DNA of 64,000 nucleotides from Rhodospirillales bacterium 70-18 (GCA_001899585.1 MKWE01000031.1:67581-131580); one strand, 5' to 3'; shown: positions 25,842-35,526, counted from the stretch's first letter. Notes: generated by a model from the letters alone, not told the origin. Made by a program: numbers and translations.

Positions 25842-27198
25842 CGAGGCGCTCCCGCAGGGCGGCAGCGGCGGCGGCCACCACCGGCGCCCAGGCATCCTGG
25901 GCGGGCGGGCGGAAGATGCACATGCTGGGGTACCAGGGCGAATCCGCCCGGTCGAGCAGCCAGCGCCAGTCGCTGTCGAAGCGGTTGAGCAGCCAGACCG
26001 GGCGGCCCAGCGCGCCCGCCAGGTGGGTGACCGCGGTGTCCACGCCGATCACTAGGTCCAGCGCCGCGACCAGCGCGGCGGTGGCGGCGAAATCAGTCAG
26101 CTCCGCTGTCCAGTCATGCAGCATCATCGTCTCAGGAGGCGATCGTTGCGCCTCCTTCTGGAGCGACACGAAGGCCACCCCCGGCACCGCCGCCAGCGGC
26201 CCCAGCAAACCCGGATCGACGGCGCGGCGGCGGTCCGAGCGCAGCGCCAGCGGATGGCCCGCCCGCCAGTTGCCCGCCCAGACCAGCCCGACCGCGATCC
26301 GCCCCCTGCCCGCCAGCCGGGCCCGCCACGCCGCCACCTCGGCCGGGTCGGCATGCAGGTAGGGCACGGCAGCCGGCACCGTCGCCAGCGTGGTGGCGAA
26401 GGCCAGCGGCAGGCTCAGCAGCGGGCAATGCAGGTCGTGCGGCGGCAGTTCGGCGCCTTGTTCCACCACCGTCGCCACGCCCTGGGTGCGGGCCAGCAGC
26501 CGGCAGGCCGGGCCCTGCGCCTCCAGCACCACCCGCGCCCCGCGCGCGGCCAGCAGCGGCAGGTAGCGGGCGAACTGGAAGGTGTCGCCGAAGCCCTGCT
26601 CGGCCCAGACCAGCACGGTGCGCCCGGCCACATCCTCGGCGCCGGTCCAGCGCGGCGCCGGCAGGGCGCGCTTCGCGGCGGGGAACACGTCCAGCCGCCA
26701 GCGCGCCTCGTAGTCGCGCCAACCCTGCGCGTAATCGCCCAGCGCCAGGGCGGACAGCGCGGCGTTCCAGCGGTGCACCGGCTGCCCCGGCTCCAGTTCC
26801 ACTGCGCGGCGAAAGCCGGCCAACGCCTCGGCATGGCGGTTGCGCTCGCTGAGCACCCGCGCCTGCCCGGCATGCGCAGCGGCGAGTCGCGGGTCCAGCG
26901 CCAGGGCGCGGGCGAAGCTGTCGCGGGCGGCGTCGTCCTGCCCGGCGGCGCGCAGCGCGAGGCCCAGATGCAGATGCAGCAGCGGCTGGCGCGGCGCGGC
27001 GGCCAGGGCGGCGCGGTAGGCCTCGGCCGCCGCCGCCGGCTGCCCGTCCGCCAGCAGCGCGTCGGCGAGGTCGATCCGGGCGGCGGCGAAATCCGGCCTT
27101 GCGGCCAGCGCCGCGCGCAGCCGGGCGATGCCCTGCTCCCGCGCGCCGAGCCGCAGCAGCGCCACCCCCTGCCGGTGCAGCGCCGCCGCCGCGCTCAT
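25834..27198 (-). CDS. TPR / GT9-like glycosyltransferase, paralogue B
   Basis: The 454-residue member of the array has five or so tetratricopeptide-like repeats in the first 180 residues, with the typical alternation of small and acidic/aromatic residues (GIARLRAALAARPDFAAAR, AYRAALAAAPRQPLLHLHLG, SFARALALDPRLAAAHAG). The C-terminal domain carries WAEQGFGDTFQFARYLPL, VGLVWAGNW, LVIGVDTAVTHLAGALGRPVW and WRWLLDRADSPWYPS. It overlaps paralogue A by eight bases and follows paralogue C by 24 bases. It is closest to A in length and layout, so the pair probably arose by recent duplication. Function: a presumed cytoplasmic glycosyltransferase acting on a protein or glycan acceptor held by the repeats. 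Confidence 0.72.
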   Translation of the reverse strand: MSAAAALHRQGVALLRLGAREQGIARLRAALAARPDFAAARIDLADALLADGQPAAAAEAYRAALAAAPRQPLLHLHLGLALRAAGQDDAARDSFARALALDPRLAAAHAGQARVLSERNRHAEALAGFRRAVELEPGQPVHRWNAALSALALGDYAQGWRDYEARWRLDVFPAAKRALPAPRWTGAEDVAGRTVLVWAEQGFGDTFQFARYLPLLAARGARVVLEAQGPACRLLARTQGVATVVEQGAELPPHDLHCPLLSLPLAFATTLATVPAAVPYLHADPAEVAAWRARLAGRGRIAVGLVWAGNWRAGHPLALRSDRRRAVDPGLLGPLAAVPGVAFVSLQKEAQRSPPETMMLHDWTAELTDFAATAALVAALDLVIGVDTAVTHLAGALGRPVWLLNRFDSDWRWLLDRADSPWYPSMCIFRPPAQDAWAPVVAAAAAALRERLGG

Positions 27199-27222
27199 GC
27201 TCGCATACTCACGGCCGGGCGC

Positions 27223-29574
27223 TCAAAGACGGGCGCTGGCCAGCTCCGCCAGCGCGGCCGCCACCTCGGCCAGCACGCCGTCCCAGTCGCCCGCCTGTTT
27301 CTGGCGGAACAGCCGGGCGGACGGGTACCAGGGGCTGTCCGCGCGGCGCAGCAGCCAGCGCCAGTCCGGCACCGCCGGCAGCAGCACCCAGACCGGGCGG
27401 CCCAGCGCGCCGGCCAGATGGGCGGGCGCGGTATCGACGCTGATGACCAGGTCGAGCTGCTGCATGATGGCGGCGGTGTCGGCCAGGTCGCCGACCAGGC
27501 CGCGCGGATCGACCAGCCCCTCGATCTGGCCGAGGGCCCGCATATCGGCCTCGCGCACGTCCTTCTGCACCACGTGGAAGGTGCAGCCGGGCGCCGCCAG
27601 CACGCCGGCGAGGCGGTGCAGCGGCAGGCTGCGGTTGCGGTCGTTGCCGTGGTCACGGCTGCCCGACCAGGCGAGGCCGACGCGCAGGTAGCGGCTGCGA
27701 TCCGCACCCTGGCGGCGGAACAGGCCCAGCCCCGCCGGGGCAGGCGCCGGGCGCAGCCGGTCGGCCCAGGCCGCCAGCCGGTTCGCCGGCACGGTCAGGT
27801 AGGGGGTTTCGGCCGGCAGCGTGTCCAGCGTGGTGCCCAGCGCCAGCGGCAGCCCGACCAGCGGGCAATGCAGGTCGAATGCCGGCACGCCCTGGTCCAG
27901 CGGGCAGATCTGCGCCACGCCGGGCACCGAGGCGGCCAGCGCCGCCAGTTCCGGCTGCACCGCCAGCAGCACGCGCCCGCCGCGCGCCGCCACCTCCGGC
28001 ACGAAGCGGAGGAACTGGATGCTGTCGCCCAGCCCCTGCTCGCAATAGACTAGGATGCTGCGCCCGGCGATCTGGCCGCCGTCCCAGGCGGGGCCGGCGC
28101 TGCGGATCGGGTTGGCGGCCATCGAGGGGCGCAGCCAGCGCGCCTCGTAATCGGCGAAGCCGCCCGGCAGGTCGCCCAGCAGCAGGCGGATCATGCCGGC
28201 GCTGGTGCGCTGCTCCGGCCCCTCGGCCGGCAGGCTCGCCGCCATGCGCAGGCTGGCCTCGGCCTCGTCGACATGGCCCTGGGCCAGCAGCGCGAAGCCG
28301 AGGCTGGCATGCGCGAAGCCCTTGCCGGGGCGCTGGGACACCGCGATGCGCGCCTGCGCCGCCGCCTCGTCCAGCGCGCCGAGGTCGCGCAGGGCGTGGC
28401 TCAGGCTGCACCGCTCATCGACCAGGTCGGGGCGCAGGGTCAGCGCCTGCCGGTGGCTGGCCACCGCCGCCTCCAGCTCGCCCAGTTCCTGCAGGATCAC
28501 CCCCAGGCTGGCATGAGCCTCGGCCAGCCCCGGCTGCAAGGCGAGCGCGGCGCGGCAGGCCTCGGCGGCCTCGGCGCGACGTTCCAGCATCTGCAGGGCG
28601 CTGGCGCGGCCCATATGCGCGGCCGGATCGTCCGGGCGCAGCGCCGCCGCCGCGTCGAAGCTGGCCAGTGCCTCCGGCCACAGGCCCTGGCCGGCCAGCG
28701 CGACCGCCAGCGCCATCTGCGCGGGGGGCAGCGCGGGTGCGGCCGCGACGGCGGCGCGGAAGCAGTCCAGCGCCGCCAGCGCCTCGCCCCGCGCCTGCAA
28801 CGCGAAGCCCAGATGCAGCCGCGCCGGCAAGTGGTCCGGCAGGCGCGCAAGCACGGCACCGAAGGCGGCAATCGCCTCGTCGACGCGGCCCTGCGCCTGC
28901 AAGGCGCGGCCGAGATCGGTGCCAATGCCGGGATCGTCGGGCGCCGCCGCGCCGGCCCGGCGCAGCATGGCCTCGGCGGCGACCGGGTCGCCGGCCAGCA
29001 GCAGCGCCGCGCCCAGCCCGGCCAGCGTCTCCAGCCGGCCGGGTTGCAGGGCCAGCGCCGCGTTGTAGCAGGCCAGCGCCTCGCCGCCCTGGCCCAGCGC
29101 CAGCGCCACCCGGCCCAGCGCCACCTGCGCCTCCACCATGTCGGGCGCCAGGGCGCAGGCGCGGCGCAGCGCATCGGTCGCCTCGCCCGTCCGCCCGGCA
29201 TCCCACAGCGCGCCGCCCAGGTTGCACAGCAGCGGTGCGTCCTCCGGCGCCTGCTCCACCGCGCGCTCCAGGCAGGCGATCGCCGGCTCCAGCCGCCCCT
29301 GCGCCTTCAGCCCCAGGCCGAGGCTGTTCCAGGCCTGCGGGAACACCGGCAACTGGCCGACCGCCTCCCAGATGCGCGCCACCCCCTCTCCGGTGGCGCC
29401 CTGGGACAGCCGCACCGCGCCGGCTAGGTGCAGCGCGTCCGGGTTCAGCGGATCGCGCTCCAGCACGCTGGCATAGCAGGCATAGGCGTCATCGAGCCGC
29501 CCGGCGCCGTGATGGGCAAGGCCGGACCGCAGGATGGCGGCGAGATCGGCCTCCTCGACGGCGGAATCTGACAT
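27223..29574 (-). CDS. TPR / GT9-like glycosyltransferase, paralogue C (long repeat domain)
   Basis: The 783-residue array member has a long repeat region (about residues 5-490, roughly 13 tetratricopeptide-like units) in front of the common transferase domain. In the latter one sees YCEQGLGDSIQFLRFVPE, VGLAWSGSRDHGNDRNRSLPL, LVISVDTAPAHLAGALGRPVW and WRWLLRRADSPWYPSARLFRQ. The start at 29574 is preferred over an in-frame ATG at 29607 because GGAG lies 11 bases before it. The HGNDRNRS block is the best conserved sugar-nucleotide-binding loop in the array and is shared with paralogue E. The repeat number is the main difference between members and may set the acceptor. Confidence 0.74.
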   Translation of the reverse strand: MSDSAVEEADLAAILRSGLAHHGAGRLDDAYACYASVLERDPLNPDALHLAGAVRLSQGATGEGVARIWEAVGQLPVFPQAWNSLGLGLKAQGRLEPAIACLERAVEQAPEDAPLLCNLGGALWDAGRTGEATDALRRACALAPDMVEAQVALGRVALALGQGGEALACYNAALALQPGRLETLAGLGAALLLAGDPVAAEAMLRRAGAAAPDDPGIGTDLGRALQAQGRVDEAIAAFGAVLARLPDHLPARLHLGFALQARGEALAALDCFRAAVAAAPALPPAQMALAVALAGQGLWPEALASFDAAAALRPDDPAAHMGRASALQMLERRAEAAEACRAALALQPGLAEAHASLGVILQELGELEAAVASHRQALTLRPDLVDERCSLSHALRDLGALDEAAAQARIAVSQRPGKGFAHASLGFALLAQGHVDEAEASLRMAASLPAEGPEQRTSAGMIRLLLGDLPGGFADYEARWLRPSMAANPIRSAGPAWDGGQIAGRSILVYCEQGLGDSIQFLRFVPEVAARGGRVLLAVQPELAALAASVPGVAQICPLDQGVPAFDLHCPLVGLPLALGTTLDTLPAETPYLTVPANRLAAWADRLRPAPAPAGLGLFRRQGADRSRYLRVGLAWSGSRDHGNDRNRSLPLHRLAGVLAAPGCTFHVVQKDVREADMRALGQIEGLVDPRGLVGDLADTAAIMQQLDLVISVDTAPAHLAGALGRPVWVLLPAVPDWRWLLRRADSPWYPSARLFRQKQAGDWDGVLAEVAAALAELASARL

Positions 29575-29657
29575 GGGCGCGGGGTCTCCGTATGCGGGCG
29601 GCGTCATATTCTACAGATGAGGCCGCCGGCCGGGCGATACCAGGGCGCGCCGGGCGA

Positions 29658-31610
29658 TCACAATGCCTCCAGCGCCGCCGCCACCGCCGCGACCACGCCG
29701 GCCCAGTCGTCCCGCCCGTCCGGCTGGCGGCGCTGGCGGAACAGGCGGGCGGTGGGGTACCACGGGCTGTCGCGCCGCACCGCCAGCCAGCGCCAGTCGG
29801 CGGCGGCGGGCAGCATCGCCCAGACCGGGCGGCCGAGCGCGCCGGCCAGATGCAGCACCGGGCCATCCACCGCGATCACCAGGTCCAGGCAGCACAGCGC
29901 GGCGGCGAGGTTGGCGGCATCGGCGGCGGCGGCGCGCAGGTCCAGCAGCGCCGGGAAGCGGTCCAGCACCGCCGCCTCCACGGCGTCGGTGCCAAATGGG
30001 CCGATCGGTGGGCCGAGCGCGTGCAGGCGCACCGGCAGCACCGCCAGCGCATCGAGCAGCCGGCCCAGCGCGGCGGCCGGCATGCGGGTCGGCGGCATTC
30101 CGGCCTCGGACTCCGGCAGGCTGTTGCTCCAGGCGATGCCGATGCGCCGGCTGCCGGCGGCATCGGGGGGCAGCACCTCCCGCCAGCGCGCCAGCAACAC
30201 CGGCGGGGGCGCGAGGTAGGGCAAGCGGGCGGGCACCGTCGGCAGGGTGGTGGCGAAGGCGCGCGGCAGGTCGGCCAGGGCGCAGCGCAGGTCGAACGGC
30301 GGCAGCGCCGCGCCGGGCAGCAGCAGGGTGATGGCGGGGTTGCCGGCAAGCTCGGGGGCGGCGGCCAGTAGCGCATGCAGCGGCGGCTGCACCCGCAGGA
30401 TCACCTCCGCGCCGAGGGCAGCCACCATCGGCACGTAGCGGACGAATTGCACGCTGTCCTCCAGCGTGCGCTCGGCGTGCAGCAGGATGCGCTTGCCGGC
30501 GAGGTCGGCCTCGCCGCTCCAGACCGGCTGGCGCAGCCGGGATTCCAGCGGCGGCGCCGGGTCGTCGTGCAGCCGCCAGACGAATTCGGGCCAGCCGCCG
30601 GCATAGTCGCCCAGGGTCAGCCGGGCCAGCGCGGCGCCGTGCCGGGCCTCGGTCAGCGCCGGGTCCAGCGCCGCCGCCTCGGCATAGCGGGTGGCCGCCT
30701 CGGCGGGGCGGCCCAGCGCGCGCAGGGCGTGGCCGGCCACCATATGCGCCTCCGCCGCCGCCGGCTCGCGCGACAGGACGGGGCGCAGCCCGGCCAGCGC
30801 GGCGGCGGCGCGGCCCTGGCGCAGCAGCGCGCGGCCCAGCACCGCCTGCGCCGACGGCAGGCCCGGCCGCAGCGCCAGCATACCGCGCAGGGTCACGATC
30901 GCCGCCGGAACGCGCCCCAGCGCCAGCAGCGCGCGGCCGAGCAGCACGCCGGAGGCGGTGTCGCTCGGCCGCTCCGCCAGCGCGCCTTGCAGCGCCGGCA
31001 CGGCGGCGACCCAGTTGCCGCGCGCGGCCAGCGCCGCCCCCAGCCCGGCCAGCGCGCCGGCCAGCGTGGGCGCCAGTTCGCGGGCGCGCAGCATGGCGGT
31101 GATCGCCCCCTCCGCCCGGCCGGACGCCAGCAGTGCCAGCCCGAGGTTCAGCCAGGCCTCGGCGTCGGCCGGCGCCTTGCCGAGCACCTGCCGATACACC
31201 GGCACCGCCTCGGCGGCCTGCCCGTTGGCGCGCAGCAGGTCGCCCAGCCGGCGCAGCATCGCCGGGTCGCCGGGCCGGTGGGCGACCGCCTCGCGCCAGG
31301 CGGCAATCGCCTCCGGGGCGCGGCCCAGTCCTTCGAGCAGTTCGGCGAGGTTCGCCCAGGCGGCCGGGAAGGCCGGCTGCACGGCCAGCGCCTGGCGCAG
31401 CAGGCCCACCGCCGCCGCCGGGTCGCCCTGCTGCGCGCGGGCCAGCCCGGACAGATGCAGCGCATCGGCCCGGCCCGGCCAGGCGGCAGCGGCCGGATCG
31501 GCCAGCACCCCGGCATAGCCGCGCAGCGCCTCGCCGGGCCGGCCGGCCTGATGGGCCTGCATCGCCGCCGCCAGCCGGGCGGTCAGGTCGTCCTGGGGAG
31601 GCGGCGGCAT
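29658..31610 (-). CDS. TPR / GT9-like glycosyltransferase, paralogue D (divergent site)
   Basis: The 650-residue array member has about ten tetratricopeptide-like repeats (about residues 5-365) and the common C-terminal domain. Its active-site region differs from its neighbours: the loop reads IGIAWSNSLPESEAG in place of WAGNPDHRNDHNRS, and the nucleotide-binding motif reads VDGPVLHLAGALGRPVW, with GP where others have TA. The end of the domain (WRWLAVRRDSPWYPTARLFRQ) is kept. It could have a different donor or be a catalytically weakened, scaffold-type copy. It abuts paralogue E with a three-base gap and lies 83 bases before paralogue C. The start ATG at 31610 has no better alternative. Confidence 0.72.
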   Translation of the reverse strand: MPPPPQDDLTARLAAAMQAHQAGRPGEALRGYAGVLADPAAAAWPGRADALHLSGLARAQQGDPAAAVGLLRQALAVQPAFPAAWANLAELLEGLGRAPEAIAAWREAVAHRPGDPAMLRRLGDLLRANGQAAEAVPVYRQVLGKAPADAEAWLNLGLALLASGRAEGAITAMLRARELAPTLAGALAGLGAALAARGNWVAAVPALQGALAERPSDTASGVLLGRALLALGRVPAAIVTLRGMLALRPGLPSAQAVLGRALLRQGRAAAALAGLRPVLSREPAAAEAHMVAGHALRALGRPAEAATRYAEAAALDPALTEARHGAALARLTLGDYAGGWPEFVWRLHDDPAPPLESRLRQPVWSGEADLAGKRILLHAERTLEDSVQFVRYVPMVAALGAEVILRVQPPLHALLAAAPELAGNPAITLLLPGAALPPFDLRCALADLPRAFATTLPTVPARLPYLAPPPVLLARWREVLPPDAAGSRRIGIAWSNSLPESEAGMPPTRMPAAALGRLLDALAVLPVRLHALGPPIGPFGTDAVEAAVLDRFPALLDLRAAAADAANLAAALCCLDLVIAVDGPVLHLAGALGRPVWAMLPAAADWRWLAVRRDSPWYPTARLFRQRRQPDGRDDWAGVVAAVAAALEAL

Positions 31611-31613
31611 TCC

Positions 31614-33713
31614 CTAGCCGCGCGGCAGGGTGGCGACGAAGCCGCGCAGCGCCGCGGCCACCGCATCCACCACGCTGTCCCAGTCCCCCGGCGCCGGCTG
31701 GCGGAACAGCCGCATGCCGGGGTACCACGGGCTGTCGGCGCGGCCGAGCAGCCAGCGCCAGTCCGGCGAGAACGGCAGCATGACCCAGGTGGGGCGGGCC
31801 AGCGCGCCGGCCAGATGGGCCAACACCGTATCGACGCAGATCACCAGATCCATCTGCGCCACCGCCGCGGCGGTATGGGCGAAGTCCTGCAACTCGCTGC
31901 GCATGTCCGACACGCCGCCGAGCCCGGCCAGCACCGGGCGATCGGCCTCGGCGACGTGCAGTTGCAGCACCACGAAGCGGCACTCCGCCGCCTCCACCAC
32001 CCGGCGGAACGACTGGAGCGGGATCGAGCGGTTGTGGTCGTTGCGGTGGTCCGGGTTGCCGGCCCAGGCGATGCCGATGCGCGGCCCCCCGCCCTTCAGC
32101 AGGCCGGCCCAGCGGCGGGCATGCGGCGCCGGCACCGGCAGGTAAGGCACCCGCGCCGGGATGGTCTCCAGCCTGGTGCCGAAGGCGCGCGGCAGGCTCA
32201 TCAGCGTGCAATGCAGGTCGCATTCCGGCCGCGCCTCGTCGCTGGAAATCACCTGCTCGGCGCCGGGAAAGCCGGCCAGCAGGGTCTTCAGCGCCGGCTG
32301 CACCTCCAGCACCACGCGCGCGCCGCGGGCGGCGACCAGGGGCCCGTAGCGCACCATCTGGAGCGTGTCGCCGAAGCCCTGCTCGGCCTGCAACAGGATG
32401 CGCCTGCCCGCGAGGTCGGCCGCCCCGGTCCAGACCGGCAGGTCCGGGCGTGGGCGGACGGTCAGCGGCACCCCGCATTGCCAGCGGCTTTCGTACTCCT
32501 CCAGCCCGGCGGTGAAGTCGCCCTGCACCAGCCGGGCCATGGCGAGGTTGGCCTGGGCCGAATGGTTCTCGGGGTTGAGCAGGATGGCGGCGGAGAGGGC
32601 GGTGACCGCCTCCTCCACACGGTTCAGCGAGCGCAGGGCGTTGCCGATGCCCTCCTGGGCCGCGTCCAGCCGCGGGTCCAGCGCCAGGGCGCGGCGGAAC
32701 TGGTCGATCGCCGCCTCGAACCGGCCGAGGCCCATCAGCGCGTCGGCCAGGCAATGCGGGCCGGCGGCGGCCTGCGGGTGGGCGGCGACGATGGCGCGGG
32801 CGTTGTCGTGCATCTCGTCCCACAGCCGCAGCTTGGCCAGGGCGGCGTGCAGGTTGCTGCGCGCGTCCAGCCGGGCCGGGGCCAGCCGGATCGCCGCGCG
32901 GTAGCAGGCGGCGGCCTCGGCCGGCCGCTCGCGCGCCATCAGCGCGTTGCCCAGGCCGAGCTGCGCCTCCACCGAGTCCGGCCGCAGGGCCAGGGCGCGG
33001 CGCTGCAAGGCTTCGGATTCGGCGAAGGATTTCGCCTCCAGCGCCACCGCCCCCAGGTTGACCAGCGCCTCCGGATAGTCCGGCCGCAGCACCAGTGCCT
33101 GGCGGAAGCAGGGCCCGACCTCGCCGTGGCGGCCGAGCGCGCGCAGGCTCACGCCCAGGTTCAGCGGGATGGTGGCGTCGGCCGGGCGCAGCGCCATGGC
33201 GGCGCGCAACGCGGCCTCGGCCTCGGCATGGCGGCCCTCGGCCTGCAAGGCGAGGCCCAGGGCGGCGCGCACGCTGCCGTCGCGCGGGCGCAGCGTGGCG
33301 GCGCGGCCCAGCGCGGCCATCGCCTCCGCCCCGCGCCCCAGTTCGCGCAGCGTGTGGCCCAGGCCGGCCAGGGCCTCGCCGTCATCACCATGCAGCGCCA
33401 GGGCACGTTGGAAGCTCGCCACCGCCTCGTCGCGGCGGCCGGCGCGGCGCAGCGCGGTGCCCAGGTTGGCCCAGGCGGCCGGCATGGCCGGGCTGGCGGC
33501 CAGGGCGGCGCGGATGCGGGCGATGCCGGCCTCGGTCTGGCCGTCGTTGATCTCGATCAGGCCCAGCAGATGCAGCGCGTCCGGGTTGTTCGGCTCGGCG
33601 GCCAGCACGTCGCGATACAGCGCGCGTGCCTGCACGCCCCGCCCGGCCTGATGGTGCGCCAGCGCCGCGCGCAGCAGCCCGGCGGTATCCGGCGGGCCCG
33701 AGGCGGCGCTCAT
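31614..33713 (-). CDS. TPR / GT9-like glycosyltransferase, paralogue E
   Basis: The 699-residue array member begins MSAASGPPDTAGLLRAALAH and has about 12 tetratricopeptide-like repeats (about residues 10-430). The transferase domain has QAEQGFGDTLQMVRYGPL, IGIAWAGNPDHRNDHNRSIPL, LVICVDTVLAHLAGALARPTW and WRWLLGRADSPWYPGMRLFRQ. The ATG at 33713 overlaps the stop of the upstream MFS gene (ATGA), so the exporter and the array are co-transcribed and coupled. A longer frame reaching into the MFS gene is rejected as out of frame with it. It has the most typical transferase motifs and is a candidate for the founder of the array. Confidence 0.75.
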   Translation of the reverse strand: MSAASGPPDTAGLLRAALAHHQAGRGVQARALYRDVLAAEPNNPDALHLLGLIEINDGQTEAGIARIRAALAASPAMPAAWANLGTALRRAGRRDEAVASFQRALALHGDDGEALAGLGHTLRELGRGAEAMAALGRAATLRPRDGSVRAALGLALQAEGRHAEAEAALRAAMALRPADATIPLNLGVSLRALGRHGEVGPCFRQALVLRPDYPEALVNLGAVALEAKSFAESEALQRRALALRPDSVEAQLGLGNALMARERPAEAAACYRAAIRLAPARLDARSNLHAALAKLRLWDEMHDNARAIVAAHPQAAAGPHCLADALMGLGRFEAAIDQFRRALALDPRLDAAQEGIGNALRSLNRVEEAVTALSAAILLNPENHSAQANLAMARLVQGDFTAGLEEYESRWQCGVPLTVRPRPDLPVWTGAADLAGRRILLQAEQGFGDTLQMVRYGPLVAARGARVVLEVQPALKTLLAGFPGAEQVISSDEARPECDLHCTLMSLPRAFGTRLETIPARVPYLPVPAPHARRWAGLLKGGGPRIGIAWAGNPDHRNDHNRSIPLQSFRRVVEAAECRFVVLQLHVAEADRPVLAGLGGVSDMRSELQDFAHTAAAVAQMDLVICVDTVLAHLAGALARPTWVMLPFSPDWRWLLGRADSPWYPGMRLFRQPAPGDWDSVVDAVAAALRGFVATLPRG

Positions 33714-34999
33714 CCGCCGCCAGGGGCGCCGCCGGGCGTACCGCGCAACCGGTCGAGATTGGGCAGCAGCGCGGTGGCCAGCCCGATCAGCGGCAGGAAC
33801 GAGGACGCCTTGAACACGAACTCGATGCTGGTATGGTCGGCCAGCCGGCCCATCGCCGCCGCGCCCAGCCCGCCCAGGCCGAAGGCGAAGCCGAAGAACA
33901 GCCCGGCCACCATGCCGACCCGGCCGGGCAGCAATTCCTGCGCATAGACCAGGATGGCCGGGAAGGCCGAGGCCATCACCATCCCGATCACCACCGTCAG
34001 CGCCCCGGTCCAGAACAGGTTGGCGTAGGGCAGCGCCAGGGTGAACGGCAGCACGCCCAGAATCGAGATCCACATCACCGTCTTGCGCCCGATCCGGTCG
34101 CCGAACGGCCCGCCGACCAGGGTGCCGACCGCCACCGAGCCCATGAACACGAACAGCAGGATCTGCGCGGACTGCACCGACACGTGGAAGCGGTCGATCA
34201 GGTAGAAGGTGTAGTAGCTGGACAGCGCGGCGGTATAGACGTTCTTGGAGAAGATCAGCGCCACCAGCACGACGATGGCGAAGGCCACCCGCCCGCGCCC
34301 CAGCCCGCTGCTGGCCGCCGCCACCGCCCGCTTGCCGCGCGGCGCCATGCCGTGGCCGCGGTACCAGATGCCGACCTGGAACAGCACGAACATGCCCAGC
34401 AGCGCCGCGCCCGAGAACCAGGCGATCGCCCCCTGGCCGCGCGGCAGCACGATGATGGCGGCCAGCAGCGGCCCGATGGCGCCGCCGGCATTGCCGCCCA
34501 CCTGGAACAGCGACTGCGCCAGCCCGTAGCGCCCGCCCGAGGCCAGCCGCGCCACCCGCGAGGATTCCGGGTGGAACACCGAGGAGCCGACCCCCACCAT
34601 GCCGGCCGAGAACAGCAGCATCGGGAAGCTGTGCGCGTGCGAGAGCAGCATCAGCCCGACCAGCGTGAACCCCATGCCGACCGACAGCGAGAACGGCTGC
34701 GCCCGCCGGTCGGTATACATCCCCACCATCGGCTGCAGCAGCGAGGCGGTGAGCTGGAAGGTGAGCGTGATCAGCCCGACCTGCGAGAAATCCAGGTTGA
34801 AGCTCTGCTTGAGCATCGGATACAGCGCCGGGATCAGCGACTGCATCATGTCGTTCAGCATATGGCAGAAGCTGAGCGCGATCAGCACCGGGAACACCGC
34901 GCCCGATGAGGCGGCGGCCGGCGAGGCGGCGGCCGGCACGGCAGCGGCCGGCGCGGTGGCGGGCAGCGGGTCGGCGATGGCGGCGACGGCTTTCTGCAT
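33710..34999 (-). CDS. MFS transporter, fosmidomycin-resistance (Fsr)-like
   Basis: The 429-residue exporter has about 12 hydrophobic helices and belongs to the Fsr group of the major facilitator superfamily. It has FCHMLNDMMQSLIPALYPML near the start, the GDRIGRKTV loop between helices (about residue 295) and SSVFHPESSRVARLASGGRYG. The N-terminus before the first helix (about residues 1-35) is rich in alanine and proline and of low complexity. The start ATG 34999 is chosen because earlier in-frame ATGs lie in the non-coding leader. Fsr-type pumps export small hydrophilic compounds; the actual cargo here is unknown. It heads the operon and is translationally coupled to paralogue E of the TPR-glycosyltransferase array. 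Confidence 0.85.
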   Translation of the reverse strand: MQKAVAAIADPLPATAPAAAVPAAASPAAASSGAVFPVLIALSFCHMLNDMMQSLIPALYPMLKQSFNLDFSQVGLITLTFQLTASLLQPMVGMYTDRRAQPFSLSVGMGFTLVGLMLLSHAHSFPMLLFSAGMVGVGSSVFHPESSRVARLASGGRYGLAQSLFQVGGNAGGAIGPLLAAIIVLPRGQGAIAWFSGAALLGMFVLFQVGIWYRGHGMAPRGKRAVAAASSGLGRGRVAFAIVVLVALIFSKNVYTAALSSYYTFYLIDRFHVSVQSAQILLFVFMGSVAVGTLVGGPFGDRIGRKTVMWISILGVLPFTLALPYANLFWTGALTVVIGMVMASAFPAILVYAQELLPGRVGMVAGLFFGFAFGLGGLGAAAMGRLADHTSIEFVFKASSFLPLIGLATALLPNLDRLRGTPGGAPGGG

Positions 35000-35130
35000 C
35001 GGTCTGTCCCGGCTGGCGGCTTGCGAACGGTACAGTATGGAGCCGTTGCGATGAGCGGGCCAGAGCGCCACGCGGGCCAGCGCCCCTCCCCGTTCAACCC
35101 GGCCATGCCCGGCGCGGGGAGCGCGGCAGC

Positions 35131-35526
35131 CTACCAGCCGGGCCAGCGTCTGGTGCGGTCGGCCTCCTGCGCCCGGGTCAGCACGCGCGGCCCGTCGGCC
35201 ACCTCGTGCGGCGGGCCGGGCAGCGCCTCGGGGTTGGACCAGCATTCGATATAGCCGAGCGTGCGGGTGCAGTAAGGCGGGCGGGCTGGCGGCGCCTCCG
35301 GCGGCTTGCAATAGGTCTTGCCCTGCTCCAGCCGCACCACCGAGCAATCCCGGCCGGTGACGCCGGAATACACCGCGTCGCCCACCCCGCGGCCCAGCAC
35401 CGCCACGCTGGCGACATCGGCCGCCGCGACCGCGCCCTGCACCGGGGTCACGCCGGCACAGCCGGCCAGCAGCAGGGCCAGCAGGAGGGCCAGCAGCAGC
35501 ATCGGCAGGGACGGGCGGTGCGGCAT
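35131..35526 (-). CDS. Small predicted lipoprotein
   Basis: The 131-residue protein begins with a basic N-terminus and a leucine-rich hydrophobic stretch ending in the lipobox LAGC (cysteine at about residue 23), so it should be a lipoprotein. The mature part has paired cysteines (TGRDCSVVRLEQGKTYC, then PPYCTRTLGYIECW) that may form disulfides. I do not recognise a specific family beyond conserved alphaproteobacterial envelope lipoproteins. It is transcribed away from the next gene and shares the 177-base divergent region with it. The role is unknown. Confidence 0.7.
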   Translation of the reverse strand: MPHRPSLPMLLLALLLALLLAGCAGVTPVQGAVAAADVASVAVLGRGVGDAVYSGVTGRDCSVVRLEQGKTYCKPPEAPPARPPYCTRTLGYIECWSNPEALPGPPHEVADGPRVLTRAQEADRTRRWPGW

